A stretch of 64,000 nucleotides of DNA, from assembly GCF_039533685.1 (NCBI RefSeq), contig NZ_BAAATZ010000009.1, positions 248,001 to 312,000 of the forward strand, read 5' to 3'. Shown piece by piece: positions 24,916 through 33,460 of this stretch. Made by a program: the position numbers and the translations under genes. Positions within the stretch are counted from its first letter, which is position 1. Each line of letters starts with the position of its first letter. The stretch is from Actinocorallia aurantiaca. Lineage in GTDB: Bacteria; Actinomycetota; Actinomycetes; Streptosporangiales; Streptosporangiaceae. Below the pieces are notes generated by a model. It did not search any database, was not told the DNA's origin, and saw only the letters and a list, made by a program, of their open reading frames with translations.

Positions 24916-25011
24916 GTTCCAGCCCGGCCCTCAGGGGTTGAAGGGGTCTGGGCCGCCCCATGGTTCCCAGCCCGGCCCTCAAGGTCGAAGGGGTCTGGGG
25001 ACCGCCCCATG
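24916..25011. repeat. two tandem copies of a 47-49 bp intergenic repeat
   Basis: Copy one (24916-24962) and copy two (24963-25011) share AGCCCGGCCCTCA, GAAGGGGTCTGGG and CCGCCCCATG in the same order, with small indels. They fill the gap between the methyltransferase terminator and the convergent esterase stop. They look like non-coding, possibly dispersed repeats and carry no spacers, so they are not CRISPR. Confidence 0.75.
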
Positions 25012-25020
25012 CGGGGGCCG

Positions 25021-26007
25021 TCAGGCGACCTCGGCCTCGGCCTCGGACTCCTCCCGGACGGCCGGGAGGGAGCGGACGAAGGCTCCGATCTCGGCGATGG
25101 AGTCGTGGCCCTCGGGGCAGAGGTCGGCGAAGATCTGGAAGACGTGGGGCTGGTGGTCCCAGAGCGTCAGGGTCGCCGGCACTCCGGCGGCGGAGAGGCG
25201 CTGGACCATCAGCTCGGCGTCGACCCGGAGGATCTCGGTCGAGCCCACGTGGATGAGGACGGGCGGGAAGTCGGCCAGGTCGCCGTTGACGGGGGAGTGC
25301 AGGGGGTCGGGCACCATGTCCTTCAGGATCATGGTGCTCAGGACCCCCAGGCGCGTGCCGGGGAGGAAAGCCTCCAGCCGCAGGTTCTCGTGGGCGAGCT
25401 TGGCGGCGTCGTCCAGGTCGGTCAGCGGCGAGATCGCGACGATTCCGCCGGGCGCCGGCAGCCCCTCGCGCAGCGCCTGCAGCGGGGCGGCCAGGGAGAG
25501 GAACCCGCCGGCGGAGTCGCCCGCGAAGATGATCTGCTCCGGCCGGTAGCCCCGGTCCAGGAGGTACCGGTAGGCGGTGACGCAGTCGGCGACGCTGCCC
25601 GCGAGGTTGGCCTGCGGCAGCTGCCGGTAGGCGACGGACAGGGCGGGCACCCCCGCCGCGGCGGAGATCCGGGAGATCATCCGGCGGTGGGTGTTCAGGC
25701 CGCAGACCATGAACCCGCCGCCGTGGAAGTACAGGATCACCCGCTCGGCGCGCCCGGATCCGGGGTCCTTCACCCCGCGCCCGTGCACCCACTCGGCTTT
25801 GAACCCCTCGAAGGGCACCTTCCGGGTCCGTGTCCCGCTCGGGGCGAGCATGACGCGGGCCAGCGTCTCGACGAGGAACATGAAGCGCAGGACGCCCGGG
25901 GGGAAGGGCATGTGGAGCATCAGCGGCCGGAGGGTGAAACGGAGGACGAGGATGAACAGCCGGGTGCGAAGGCGGACACCCTTCCGCAGCTCGATGACGG
26001 GTTCCAC
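25021..26007 (-). CDS. HSL-family alpha/beta hydrolase (esterase/lipase)
   Basis: A 328-residue hydrolase of the hormone-sensitive-lipase family. The oxyanion-hole motif is HGGGF (about 94-98, in VILYFHGGGFMVCGLNTHRR). The nucleophile elbow is GDSAGG (about 163-168), with the acid and His near VGSTEILRVDAELMV and WDHQPHVFQIF. A basic amphipathic N-terminus (RTRLFILVLRFTLRPLML) may touch the membrane. The start is GTG with TGGAGGGC upstream. It lies 30 bp after the GH3 gene on the same strand and probably shares its transcript. Likely substrates are short-chain esters, perhaps deacylation of plant-type glycosides. Confidence 0.88.
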   Translation of the reverse strand: MEPVIELRKGVRLRTRLFILVLRFTLRPLMLHMPFPPGVLRFMFLVETLARVMLAPSGTRTRKVPFEGFKAEWVHGRGVKDPGSGRAERVILYFHGGGFMVCGLNTHRRMISRISAAAGVPALSVAYRQLPQANLAGSVADCVTAYRYLLDRGYRPEQIIFAGDSAGGFLSLAAPLQALREGLPAPGGIVAISPLTDLDDAAKLAHENLRLEAFLPGTRLGVLSTMILKDMVPDPLHSPVNGDLADFPPVLIHVGSTEILRVDAELMVQRLSAAGVPATLTLWDHQPHVFQIFADLCPEGHDSIAEIGAFVRSLPAVREESEAEAEVA

Positions 26008-26037
26008 CGGGCCCTCCAGTTATCGAACGCTTGTCAC

Positions 26038-28314
26038 TTATCGATCTGGCGGGAGCGTCCCACTTATTGGACCAAGGGTCAATGTGTCCGGCGTCACAGG
26101 AGCGGCGTCCATCTCGACCGTGACGGTGACCGCCTCTCCCGGCCCGGCCTCGGCCACCGAGAACCCGGCGAGCCTGCCGTCCAGGAAGAGGCGCACCACC
26201 TCGCGTCCGCTCCGCTCCCCGGTGTTGCGGAGGGTCACCTCGGCGGCGGCGCCGACGGTCTTCAGCTCCTCGTACCTCCACGTCGTGTAGCCGAGGCCGT
26301 GGCCGAAGGGGTAGGCGACGGGGACGCCGACGCGCTCGTAGCCGACCAGCCCGTCGTAGTCGAGAACCCCATCGACAGGGCGCGGATCGGGCAGTCCTTC
26401 CTCGGTGTCGAAGAACGTCGTGGGCAGGCGCCCGCCGGGCTCGGCCGCGCCGGTCAGCACGTCGGCCAGCGCGTCGCCGCCCTCCTGGCCCGGCAGCCAG
26501 GCCCACAGGACGGCGGAGACCTCCTCCCGCCACGGCATCAGGACGGGGGCGCCCGCGTTGACGACGACGACCGTGCGGGGGTTGGCGGCCGCCACGGCGC
26601 GGACGAGCTCGTCCTGGCGTCCGGGCAGGGCGAGGGACGCCCGGTCGTAGCCCTCGCTCTCGACCTCGGGGTTGGTGCCGACCACGACGACCGCCACGTC
26701 GGCGCCGCGGGCCGCCTCGACCGCGGCGGCGAACTCCTCCTCCTCGGAAGGCCGGGGCTCGCGGCGGACCAGGGCGAACTTGCCGAAGCCGCCTTCGCCG
26801 AAGTGCCGGGTCAGCTCCAGGGCGACCTCCTCGCCCTCCTCCAGCGCCAGCTCCAGGCCTCCCTGCGGCGGGCGGCTGAGGGCCTCCACGGGGTCGCCCG
26901 TCGTCAGGCTCAGCGCGAACTCCTCCACCCGGCCGCCGGCGCGAAGCTCGTAACGTCCGGCTCCGGAGGCGGCGAAGACGTGCGTTCCGGAGGAGGCGGC
27001 GGTGTACCGGGCCTTCAGCGTCATGGCCTCGGTGGCGGGAGGGACGGTGCCCGGGTAGAAGACGTCGGTGCTGAAACGCTCCTCGGAGGCGAGCACCCGC
27101 CCGTCCCCGTCTCGGAACTCCAGAAGGCCCCGGCCGGGGACCAGAGGCATGCGCTCCCGCACGAAGACGCCCGGGCGCAGGACGATCTCCGCCTCCGGCA
27201 GCGCGCGGCTCAGCCCCTCCAGGGGGGAGACGACGTGGGCCGGGCTGACGTGGGCGCTCCCGCCGCCCTGGGCGGCCAGGTGCACCGCGTTCTCGCCGAG
27301 CAGCGCGATCCGGCGCACCGGCGGAAGGGGCAGGAGGCCGTCGTTGCGCAGCAGGACCATGCTCCGCGCGGCGAACTCCCGCAACTGGGCGCGAGCGTCG
27401 TCGGGCGTCGTGACGGGAGGGGGAGACGGGTATCCCTCCAGCGCCCCCACCCGGGACGCCAGCCGGAGGAGGCGCAGCACCTTGTCGTCGATGGTCCGCT
27501 CGGGCACCAGGCCGTCCCGGACGGCCCCGGCCAGCCGTTCCCCCCACGGGTCCGCGGGGACGCCCGGCATGGACAGGTCGAGCCCGGCCGTCGCCGAGGG
27601 GGCGGTGGAGCGGTTGCCCGACCAGTCCGAGACCACGACCCCGTCGAAGCCCCAGCCGTCCTTCAGCAGCCCGAGCAGCGGGCCGTTCTCGCTCATCGAG
27701 AGCCCGTTGACCTTGTTGTAGGCGGCCATCACCGCCCACACGCCCCGGTCGGCGAGCATCCGGAACGGCTTGAGGTAGAGGGCGTCGAGGTCCTCCCCCG
27801 AGATCCGCGCGTCGTACTCCGTGCGCTCGGTCTCGGAGTCGTTGCCGACGTAGTGCTTGGCCGTCGCGGCCACCCCGGCGGACTGCACGCCCGCCACGAA
27901 CGCCCCGGCCGTCTCCCCGGTCAGCAGCGGGTCCTCGGAGAAGCACTCGAAGTGCCTTCCGCCGCGCGGGGAGCGGTGGAGGTTGACCGTCGGGGCGAGG
28001 AGGACGTGCACGCCCCCGTCCCTGGCCTGCGCGCCCATCAGCCGTCCGGCGCGCTCGGCCAGCGCGACGTCCCAGGTGGCGGCGACCGCGCTGGGACAGG
28101 GGAACAGCAGGCCGGTGCGCCGCGGGTCCCAGGTGGGGCCGCGCACCCCGGCGGGCCCGTCGGACGTCACCAGCTTCCGCAGCCCGGCGCCCGGCAGCGG
28201 ACGCGTGGTCCAGAAGTCGGCTCCGGTGAGCAGGCTCACCTTCTCCTGGAGCGTCAGGGCGGCGACCCGCCCGCGCAGGTCCTCTTCACGTGGATCTTCC
28301 GGAACTTCACGCAA
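26038..28314 (-). CDS. glycoside hydrolase family 3 beta-glucosidase with PA14 insert
   Basis: A 758-residue cytoplasmic-type GH3 enzyme, without signal peptide. The barrel domain carries KHYVGNDSE and the nucleophile Asp near residue 230 in VVVSDWSGN. The alpha/beta domain follows from about residue 290. A PA14-like insert (about 385-510, RYTAASSGTHVFAASGAGRYEL ... GG) and a C-terminal fibronectin-like domain (about 670-758) complete the layout of macrolide or aryl beta-glucosidases such as DesR and of plant-glycoside enzymes. TTG 28314 is the best start (AAGGGGG about 7 nt upstream); no ATG is suitable. It may deglucosylate sugars, flavonoids or antibiotics. Confidence 0.9.
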   Translation of the reverse strand: MREVPEDPREEDLRGRVAALTLQEKVSLLTGADFWTTRPLPGAGLRKLVTSDGPAGVRGPTWDPRRTGLLFPCPSAVAATWDVALAERAGRLMGAQARDGGVHVLLAPTVNLHRSPRGGRHFECFSEDPLLTGETAGAFVAGVQSAGVAATAKHYVGNDSETERTEYDARISGEDLDALYLKPFRMLADRGVWAVMAAYNKVNGLSMSENGPLLGLLKDGWGFDGVVVSDWSGNRSTAPSATAGLDLSMPGVPADPWGERLAGAVRDGLVPERTIDDKVLRLLRLASRVGALEGYPSPPPVTTPDDARAQLREFAARSMVLLRNDGLLPLPPVRRIALLGENAVHLAAQGGGSAHVSPAHVVSPLEGLSRALPEAEIVLRPGVFVRERMPLVPGRGLLEFRDGDGRVLASEERFSTDVFYPGTVPPATEAMTLKARYTAASSGTHVFAASGAGRYELRAGGRVEEFALSLTTGDPVEALSRPPQGGLELALEEGEEVALELTRHFGEGGFGKFALVRREPRPSEEEEFAAAVEAARGADVAVVVVGTNPEVESEGYDRASLALPGRQDELVRAVAAANPRTVVVVNAGAPVLMPWREEVSAVLWAWLPGQEGGDALADVLTGAAEPGGRLPTTFFDTEEGLPDPRPVDGVLDYDGLVGYERVGVPVAYPFGHGLGYTTWRYEELKTVGAAAEVTLRNTGERSGREVVRLFLDGRLAGFSVAEAGPGEAVTVTVEMDAAPVTPDTLTLGPISGTLPPDR

Positions 28315-28401
28315 GGCCGTGCCCCCTTCTGCCGATCAGCAGTGAGCATGGCCGGATGTTAGGCGGGTCGTCGTGACTTGTGGGCTATATCACGTGAATG
28401 C

Positions 28402-29124
28402 CTATGACTGGGAACCCCGGCGCATGGCCTCGCTGACCCTCTCCGCGGCGGACGTCACCGGGCCGGCGTGCACCCGGCCGGGGGATCGGCTGAGCCGCTC
28501 CAGCGGGCCGGAGACGGAGATGGCGCCGATGACCCTGCCGCCGTTGCCGCGCACCGGGGCCGAGACCGAGCCGACCCCCGCCTCGCGCTCGCCCACGGAC
28601 TGCGCCCAGCCGCGGCGGCGGACCGAGGCCAGGCCCGCGGCGGTGAACTTGGCGCCGCGCAGCCCCCGGTGCAGCCGGTCGGGGTCCTCCCAGGCGAGCA
28701 GGATCTGCGCGGCGGAGCCGGCGGTCATGGGCAGCGCGGTGCCCACAGGGACGGTGTCGCGCAGGCCGCTGGAGCGTTCCGCGGCGGCGACGCACACCCG
28801 CACGTCCCCCTGCCTGCGGTAGAGCTGGGCGGACTCGCCGGTGAGGTCGCGCAGCTGGGTCAGGACGGGCTGGGCGATGGCCAGCAGGCGGTCCTCGCCC
28901 GCCGCCACGGCCAGTTCGGCCAGGCGCGGGCCGAGGATGAAGCGGCCCTGGGTGTCGCGATGGACGATGCGGTGGTGTTCGAGGGCGACGGCCAGCCGGT
29001 GGGCCGTGGGGCGGGCCAGACCGGTGGCGGTGACGAGCTGGGCCAGCGAGGCGGGGCCGGCTTCCAGGGCGTTGAGTACCAGAACTGCTTTATCCAGTAC
29101 GCCGACTCCGCTAGAGTTGTCCAT
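28402..29124 (-). CDS. ndgR: IclR-family regulator NdgR
   Basis: A 240-residue IclR protein. The winged helix is at about 8-70 (VLDKAVLVLNALEAGPASLAQLVTATGLARPTAHRLAVALEHHRIVHRDTQGRFILG) and the ligand-binding GAF-like domain at about 80-235. Divergence from leuC is the conserved NdgR arrangement of actinomycetes, where it controls leucine and other amino-acid and antibiotic genes. ATG 29124 is preceded by CAATAT ending 6 nt upstream, which fits a leaderless transcript. The same frame stays open far upstream through leuCD, but that is the GC-rich antisense of those genes. A 17-bp palindrome sits 15 bp upstream of the start. Confidence 0.92.
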   Translation of the reverse strand: MDNSSGVGVLDKAVLVLNALEAGPASLAQLVTATGLARPTAHRLAVALEHHRIVHRDTQGRFILGPRLAELAVAAGEDRLLAIAQPVLTQLRDLTGESAQLYRRQGDVRVCVAAAERSSGLRDTVPVGTALPMTAGSAAQILLAWEDPDRLHRGLRGAKFTAAGLASVRRRGWAQSVGEREAGVGSVSAPVRGNGGRVIGAISVSGPLERLSRSPGRVHAGPVTSAAERVSEAMRRGSQS

Positions 29125-29138
29125 ACCTCGATATTGCC

Positions 29139-29155
29139 GTCTCGATACTTGAGAC
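29139..29155. promoter_or_regulatory. candidate NdgR operator in the ndgR-leuC divergent region
   Basis: GTCTCGATACTTGAGAC is a near-perfect palindrome (GTCTC/GAGAC arms, inner A and T also symmetric), of the size IclR proteins bind. Further CTCGA and TCGAG pieces flank it at 29127-29165. It lies between the divergent starts, close to the ndgR -10, so it suits autoregulation plus leuCD control. Confidence 0.6.
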
Positions 29156-29232
29156 GCAACTCGAGGTGACCTGGAAGGGTCGCCAGAAACCCGACCGGTA
29201 CCAGACCGGAACTCGATGGAGAGGTGGGAACG

Positions 29233-30630
29233 ATGGGCCGCACACTGGCCGAGAAGGTTTATGACGCACACGTCGTGCGTCACGTGGAGGGCGAACCGGA
29301 CCTTCTCTACATCGACCTGCACCTGGTCCACGAGGTCACCTCTCCCCAGGCGTTCGACGGGCTGCGCCTGGCCGACCGCAAGGTCCGCCGCCCCGACCTG
29401 ACCATCGCCACCGAGGACCACAACGTCCCCACCCAGAACATCCACCTGCCGATCGCCGACCTGGTGTCGCGCACGCAGGTCGAGACGCTGCGCAAGAACG
29501 CCGCCGAGTTCGGCCTGCGGCTGCACCCGATGGGCGACGCCGGCCAGGGCATCGTGCACGTCATGGGCCCGGACCTGGGCCTGACCCAGCCCGGCATGAC
29601 GGTCGTGTGCGGCGACTCCCACACCTCCACCCACGGCGCGTTCGGCGCGCTGGCCCACGGCATCGGCACCTCCGAGGTCGAGCACGTGCTGGCCACCCAG
29701 ACGCTGCCCCAGGTCAAGCCGAAGATGATGGCCGTGACCATCGAGGGCGCGCTGCCGTTCGGCGTCACCGCCAAGGACCTGATCCTGGCGATCATCACCG
29801 AGATCGGCACCGGCGGCGGCCAGGGCTACATCATCGAGTACCGCGGCGAGGCCATCCGCTCCCTGTCGATGGAAGGCCGCATGACGGTCTGCAACATGTC
29901 CATCGAGGCGGGCGCCCGCGCCGGGATGATCGCCCCCGACGAGACGACCTTCGCCTACCTGAAGGGCCGCCCGCACGCCCCCAAGGGCGCCGACTGGGAC
30001 ACCGCGGTCGAGTACTGGAAGACCCTGCGCACCGACGACGACGCGGTCTTCGACAAGGAGGTCGTCATCGACGCCTCCACCCTGACCCCGTTCGTCACCT
30101 GGGGCACCAACCCCGGCCAGGGCGCGCAGCTGGGCGCGAACGTCCCCTCTCCCGAGGACTTCGCCGACCCGACCCAGAAGCAGGCCGCCGAGCGCGCGCT
30201 GGAGTACATGGGCCTGGAGGCCGGGACCCCGCTGCGCGACGTCAAGGTCGACACGGTCTTCGTCGGCTCCTGCACCAACGGCCGCCTGGAGGACCTGCGG
30301 GCCGTCGCCGAGGTGCTCAAGGGACGCAAGGTCGCCGACGGCGTGCGCGCGCTGATCGTCCCCGGCTCGGTCCAGGTGAAGAAGGACGCCGAGGCCGAGG
30401 GCCTGGACAAGGTCTTCACCGAGGCGGGCGCCGAGTGGCGCGAGGCGGGCTGCTCGATGTGCCTGGCGATGAACCCCGACAAGCTGACCCCGGGCGAGCG
30501 CAGCGCCTCGACCTCCAACCGCAACTTCGAGGGCCGGCAGGGCCCCGGCGGACGCACCCACCTGGTGTCGCCCGCCGTCGCCGCCGCCACCGCAGTCAAG
30601 GGCCGCCTGGCCGCCCCCGCCGACCTGTAA
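29233..30630 (+). CDS. leuC: 3-isopropylmalate dehydratase large subunit
   Basis: A 465-residue aconitase-family subunit. With LeuD it isomerises 2-isopropylmalate to 3-isopropylmalate in leucine synthesis. The [4Fe-4S] cysteines lie in FVGSCTNGRLEDL and in AGCSMCLAMNPD. VCGDSHTSTHGAFG and the GSCTNGR region are canonical. ATG 29233 has GGAGAGGTGG upstream; the GTG nine bases earlier is part of that ribosome site. leuD follows 12 bp later. Likely controlled by NdgR through the palindrome at 29139. Confidence 0.97.
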   Translation: MGRTLAEKVYDAHVVRHVEGEPDLLYIDLHLVHEVTSPQAFDGLRLADRKVRRPDLTIATEDHNVPTQNIHLPIADLVSRTQVETLRKNAAEFGLRLHPMGDAGQGIVHVMGPDLGLTQPGMTVVCGDSHTSTHGAFGALAHGIGTSEVEHVLATQTLPQVKPKMMAVTIEGALPFGVTAKDLILAIITEIGTGGGQGYIIEYRGEAIRSLSMEGRMTVCNMSIEAGARAGMIAPDETTFAYLKGRPHAPKGADWDTAVEYWKTLRTDDDAVFDKEVVIDASTLTPFVTWGTNPGQGAQLGANVPSPEDFADPTQKQAAERALEYMGLEAGTPLRDVKVDTVFVGSCTNGRLEDLRAVAEVLKGRKVADGVRALIVPGSVQVKKDAEAEGLDKVFTEAGAEWREAGCSMCLAMNPDKLTPGERSASTSNRNFEGRQGPGGRTHLVSPAVAAATAVKGRLAAPADL

Positions 30631-30642
30631 GGAGGACTTCTG

Positions 30643-31230
30643 ATGGAAAAGTTCACGGTTCACACGGGTCGCGCGGTGCCGCTGCGGCGCAGCAACGTCG
30701 ACACCGACCAGATCATCCCGGCGGTGTGGCTGAAGCAGGTCTCCCGGACCGGCTTCGAGAAGGGCCTGTTCTCCGCCTGGCGCGAGGACCCGGAGTTCGT
30801 GCTGAACGACCCGGTGTACCAGGGGGCCTCGATCCTGATCCCCGGCCCCGACTTCGGCACCGGCTCCTCCCGCGAGCACGCCGTCTGGGCGCTGCAGCAG
30901 TACGGCTTCCGGGTGGTCATCGCCTCCCGGTTCGGCGACATCTTCCGCAACAACTCCACGAAGATGGGCCTGCTGCCCGTCATCCTGGACGAGAAGACCG
31001 TCGGTGAGCTGCAGGACGCGGTGGAGAAGGACCCGGCCACCGAGATCACCGTCGACCTGGAGAAGCGCGAGGTGCGCAGCGGCGGCCTCACCGCGTCCTT
31101 CGACCTGGACGACTACACTCGCTGGCGGCTGATGGAGGGTCTGGACGACATCGGCCTGACCCTGCGGCACGCCGAGGACATCGAGGCCTTCGAGGCCACC
31201 CGCCCGTCCTGGCTGCCCGTCACCCAGTAG
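30643..31230 (+). CDS. leuD: 3-isopropylmalate dehydratase small subunit
   Basis: A 195-residue swivel-domain subunit. MEKFTVHTGRAVPLRRSNVDTDQIIPAVWLKQVSRTGFEKGLF and FGTGSSREHAVWALQQYGFRVVIASRFGDIFRNNSTKMGLLPV are diagnostic. It completes the leucine isomerase with LeuC. AAGGAGG lies just upstream and the gap to leuC is 12 bp, so they form one operon. A strong hairpin follows at 31296. Confidence 0.97.
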   Translation: MEKFTVHTGRAVPLRRSNVDTDQIIPAVWLKQVSRTGFEKGLFSAWREDPEFVLNDPVYQGASILIPGPDFGTGSSREHAVWALQQYGFRVVIASRFGDIFRNNSTKMGLLPVILDEKTVGELQDAVEKDPATEITVDLEKREVRSGGLTASFDLDDYTRWRLMEGLDDIGLTLRHAEDIEAFEATRPSWLPVTQ

Positions 31231-31295
31231 ACCCGGCCCGCACCAAGGCCGAGAACGGCCCTCCGGCCACAAGCCGGTCCGGGCCGATGCCCCAC

Positions 31296-31338
31296 GAGCA
31301 CGCACCCTTCGGAAGCACCTTTCCGGGGTGCGTGTCTC
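31296..31338 (+). terminator. terminator of the leuCD operon
   Basis: GAGCACGCACCC (31296-31307) pairs with GGGTGCGTG and a CTC (31326-31338) around an 18-nt loop, followed by GTTTTGC. It lies 65 bp after leuD and before the next small gene. Confidence 0.75.
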
Positions 31339-31391
31339 GTTTTGCGGGGGCGGCCCGAAGCCGGTGATCGCCGGGCTGCGACAATGCGCGG

Positions 31392-31631
31392 ATGGGCGAG
31401 AGCGAGACCTGGCAGGCGGGACCCGCCTGGGAGGATCCGGAGCTGACGCTGCTCGCCGCCCGGCTGCGGGCGGCGCACGAGCGCATCTCGCCCTTTCCCC
31501 GGGAGTCGCGGCTGCGGCTGCACCGCCACCTGCTGGCGATCACCGATCTGGCCAAGCGGGACCAGGAACTGGCCGCGCGGAGGCTGGTCGTCTTCCTCGA
31601 CCAGCTGGACCGGGGGCTCGAACCGGAGTGA
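31392..31631 (+). CDS. small conserved helical protein
   Basis: A 79-residue protein with a helical core (PELTLLAARLRAAHERISPFPRESRLRLHRHLLAITDLAKRDQELAARRLVVFLDQLDRGLE). A gene of this kind between leuD and the HU gene is familiar from other actinomycetes, but no function is known to me. GACAAT ending 6 nt before the ATG and the lack of a Shine-Dalgarno suggest a leaderless mRNA. Confidence 0.65.
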   Translation: MGESETWQAGPAWEDPELTLLAARLRAAHERISPFPRESRLRLHRHLLAITDLAKRDQELAARRLVVFLDQLDRGLEPE

Positions 31632-31791
31632 CGGCTCCACCGGGCGAATCCCAACGAATCCGAATGGAACCGGTGATTTCTCGCAATGGTTTCGGCCATG
31701 ACATGGGAAAACTCGCTGCACGGTGATTGTGCCGGTGCCCGGAAGCCCTTAGTTTCGGGGGCGCAACGGGGTAACCGGAGGAGCAAACCCT

Positions 31792-32070
31792 ATGAACAAG
31801 CGTGAGCTGGTCGACGCGATCGCCGAACGGCTGAGCGGCAGCAAGAAAGAGGCCGCCGAAGCCGTCGACGCGGTCCTCGACACGATCCAGGCGACGGTGG
31901 CCAAGGGCGAGAAAGTGGCCATCACGGGATTCGGTTCGTTCGAGAAGGCGGACCGCCCCGCTCGTACCGCGCGGAATCCCGCGACCGGCAAGAGTATAGA
32001 CGTCCCGGCCACTTCGGTGCCGAAGTTCAAGGCCGGAGCCGACTTCAAGAACCTGGTCGCGGGCAAGTAA
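31792..32070 (+). CDS. hup: HU-type nucleoid protein
   Basis: A 92-residue HU protein with the full canonical fold: MNKRELVDAIAERL helices, GEKVAITGFGSFE and the DNA-binding arm RPARTARNPATGKSIDVPATSVPKFKAG. There is no Lys-rich histone-like tail, so it is the short HU-1 type rather than the long HupB/HupS. It bends and compacts chromosomal DNA. A strong GGAGGAG ribosome site lies 8-15 nt before ATG, and a perfect terminator follows, so it is a monocistronic, highly expressed gene. Confidence 0.95.
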   Translation: MNKRELVDAIAERLSGSKKEAAEAVDAVLDTIQATVAKGEKVAITGFGSFEKADRPARTARNPATGKSIDVPATSVPKFKAGADFKNLVAGK

Positions 32071-32086
32071 CACCCGCCCGCACGAA

Positions 32087-32123
32087 AGAGCGCCCGCACG
32101 TTCCGCGTGCGGGCGCTCTCTTT
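32087..32123 (+). terminator. strong intrinsic terminator after hup
   Basis: AGAGCGCCCGCACG (32087-32100) pairs perfectly with CGTGCGGGCGCTCT (32106-32119) over a 5-nt loop, with AAA before and CTTT after. It can act in both directions and also faces the end of the cold-shock-like gene. Confidence 0.9.
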
Positions 32124-32156
32124 ACGCGGGACGGCGGGGCCGTGCGGCCCGGCGGC

Positions 32157-32357
32157 TCAGGGCAGGGGCAGCGTCGAGAGGGTGAGCGCGGTGACGCGTT
32201 CGCCGTCCCAGGCGAGGTTGACCCGCTGCCCGAACCGCAGCAGCCGCAGCCCGCCCGCGTCGAAGGCGGCGGCGTCGAACGGCAGCTCGCTTCCGTCGTC
32301 CAGCAGCACGCTGCCCGTACGCCCGGCGGGGTCGAAGTCCTTCACGGTGCCCTGCAT
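32157..32357 (-). CDS. small cold-shock-like (OB-fold) protein
   Basis: A 66-residue protein from ATG 32357. MQGTVKDFDPAGRTGSVLLDDGSELPFDAAAFDAGGLRLLRFGQRVNLAWDG follows the cold-shock domain layout (strand 1 GTVKxFD, GxVLLDDG, FGQRV). The RNP1 aromatics (KGFGFI) are replaced, so nucleic-acid binding may be altered. It lies 10 bp downstream of cofC on the same strand, as in other actinomycetes, suggesting one transcript. The frame is open to 32438, but homologous character begins at MQGTV. Confidence 0.75.
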   Translation of the reverse strand: MQGTVKDFDPAGRTGSVLLDDGSELPFDAAAFDAGGLRLLRFGQRVNLAWDGERVTALTLSTLPLP

Positions 32358-32367
32358 GCCCGGCAGC

Positions 32368-33021
32368 CTACCCGGCGGCCCCGCGGGCGCCCGCGGCGAG
32401 GATCTTCTCCGCGACCGCCGCGGTGTGCGGCCCCACACCCAGCTCCAGCGCGGCCTTCAGATCGGCCAGGGTGTCGACGTCCGTCCTGACGCTCGGGACC
32501 GGACCCGGGGAGAGCTCGGGAACGCCCAGGGCCAGATGGCGGGCGCGGGAGGCCCCGCCGAAGGCCGGGGCGAACTCCTCCCCGGCGCGGGCGCCGTAGA
32601 ACACCGTGCCCGTCCCCGCGAGATCAGGAAGGAAGGAGTGAGGAAGACGTTCCGCCTCGCAGAGCACCGCCCGCAGCTCCTCGGGCCGCAGCGCCGGCAG
32701 GTCGGCCTGCAGCGCGGCGAGCCCCAGGCCCCGCGGCCTGATCCACTCCGCGCCCCGCCGCAGCGCCTCGTTCAGCCCCGGCACCGGCCCGTCCGGCACG
32801 ATCAGCGCGCCCAGCGCGCCCAGCCGGTCCGCGGCCCGCGGATCCTCGGTCACGACCACCACGCCGCCCACGGAGGGGCAGCGCAGCACCGCGCCGACGG
32901 TGTCCGTCGCGACGGCCAGGGCGAGCTCGCTCCGGTACGCCCCGGCGGCCGCGGCGAGCCGGGACTTGCCCAGCGCCAGGCGTTTCACCGGAACGATCAC
33001 TGACCAGAGGTTCTTTGACAT
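32368..33021 (-). CDS. cofC: phospholactate/phosphoenolpyruvate guanylyltransferase
   Basis: A 217-residue CofC/FbiD nucleotidyltransferase. It transfers GMP from GTP to 2-phospho-L-lactate, or to phosphoenolpyruvate in actinobacteria, the activation step of coenzyme F420 side-chain assembly. The nucleotide-binding start is VIVPVKRLALGKSRLA, followed by GLGLAALQADLPALRPEEL, with the metal-binding Asp. The start is ATG 33021; TAATCT about 8 nt upstream may be a leaderless -10. FbiA and FbiB must lie elsewhere. Confidence 0.9.
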   Translation of the reverse strand: MSKNLWSVIVPVKRLALGKSRLAAAAGAYRSELALAVATDTVGAVLRCPSVGGVVVVTEDPRAADRLGALGALIVPDGPVPGLNEALRRGAEWIRPRGLGLAALQADLPALRPEELRAVLCEAERLPHSFLPDLAGTGTVFYGARAGEEFAPAFGGASRARHLALGVPELSPGPVPSVRTDVDTLADLKAALELGVGPHTAAVAEKILAAGARGAAG

Positions 33022-33460
33022 CAGAGGCGAGATTATTGTGTTGCGGTCCCCGCTAGTTCGCCAGGCCGCCGGAAGGGGGTGTCCTCCCTCGATGACCTAC
33101 CGCTACCCTCAGGGGCGGCGCCCGTCCACCACCACCCCTCAGTGGCCGGTGAGCGCCGGGACCGAGGCGGCATGGCCGGCCTCGGAGAGCGTGGCCCCGG
33201 TCATCCCGGTCGCCCGCCGGAACGCGCGGAGCCTGCCGCGACACCGCGGCCCCGGACCGCTCCCGCGTCCCCGCAGGACGGCGAGGGCGATCCCCTGCGG
33301 GTCCCCGGACGCCGATACGCTCGGAGCGGCGTCGGACGGCATCATGCGGGCGATCGCGGAACCGCCGGGTGAACCGCGCGGGCGGAGGCCGTCCGCGGAG
33401 CCGCACGTCCACCGGAGAGAGTCCACCCGGAACCGTAGGTTTGAGGGAGCGTAGACAGAC
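33022..33460. other. 439-bp stretch without a supported gene
   Basis: Between the divergent cofC and gpsA genes both strands contain only GC-driven open frames with Arg/Pro/Ser-rich translations that show no domain. An acyltransferase gene (plsC) often occupies this place in related genomes; I see no trace of one. The last part includes the gpsA ribosome site (GAGGGAG at about 33443). Confidence 0.6.

Noticed and set aside
24916..25011. Possible CRISPR array
   Set aside because: Only two adjacent copies with no spacers and no cas genes in the window.
28402..31305. Apparent 967-codon fusion ending in the IclR regulator
   Set aside because: Only the last 240 codons look like protein; the rest is antisense to leuCD. 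ATG 29124 is the real start.
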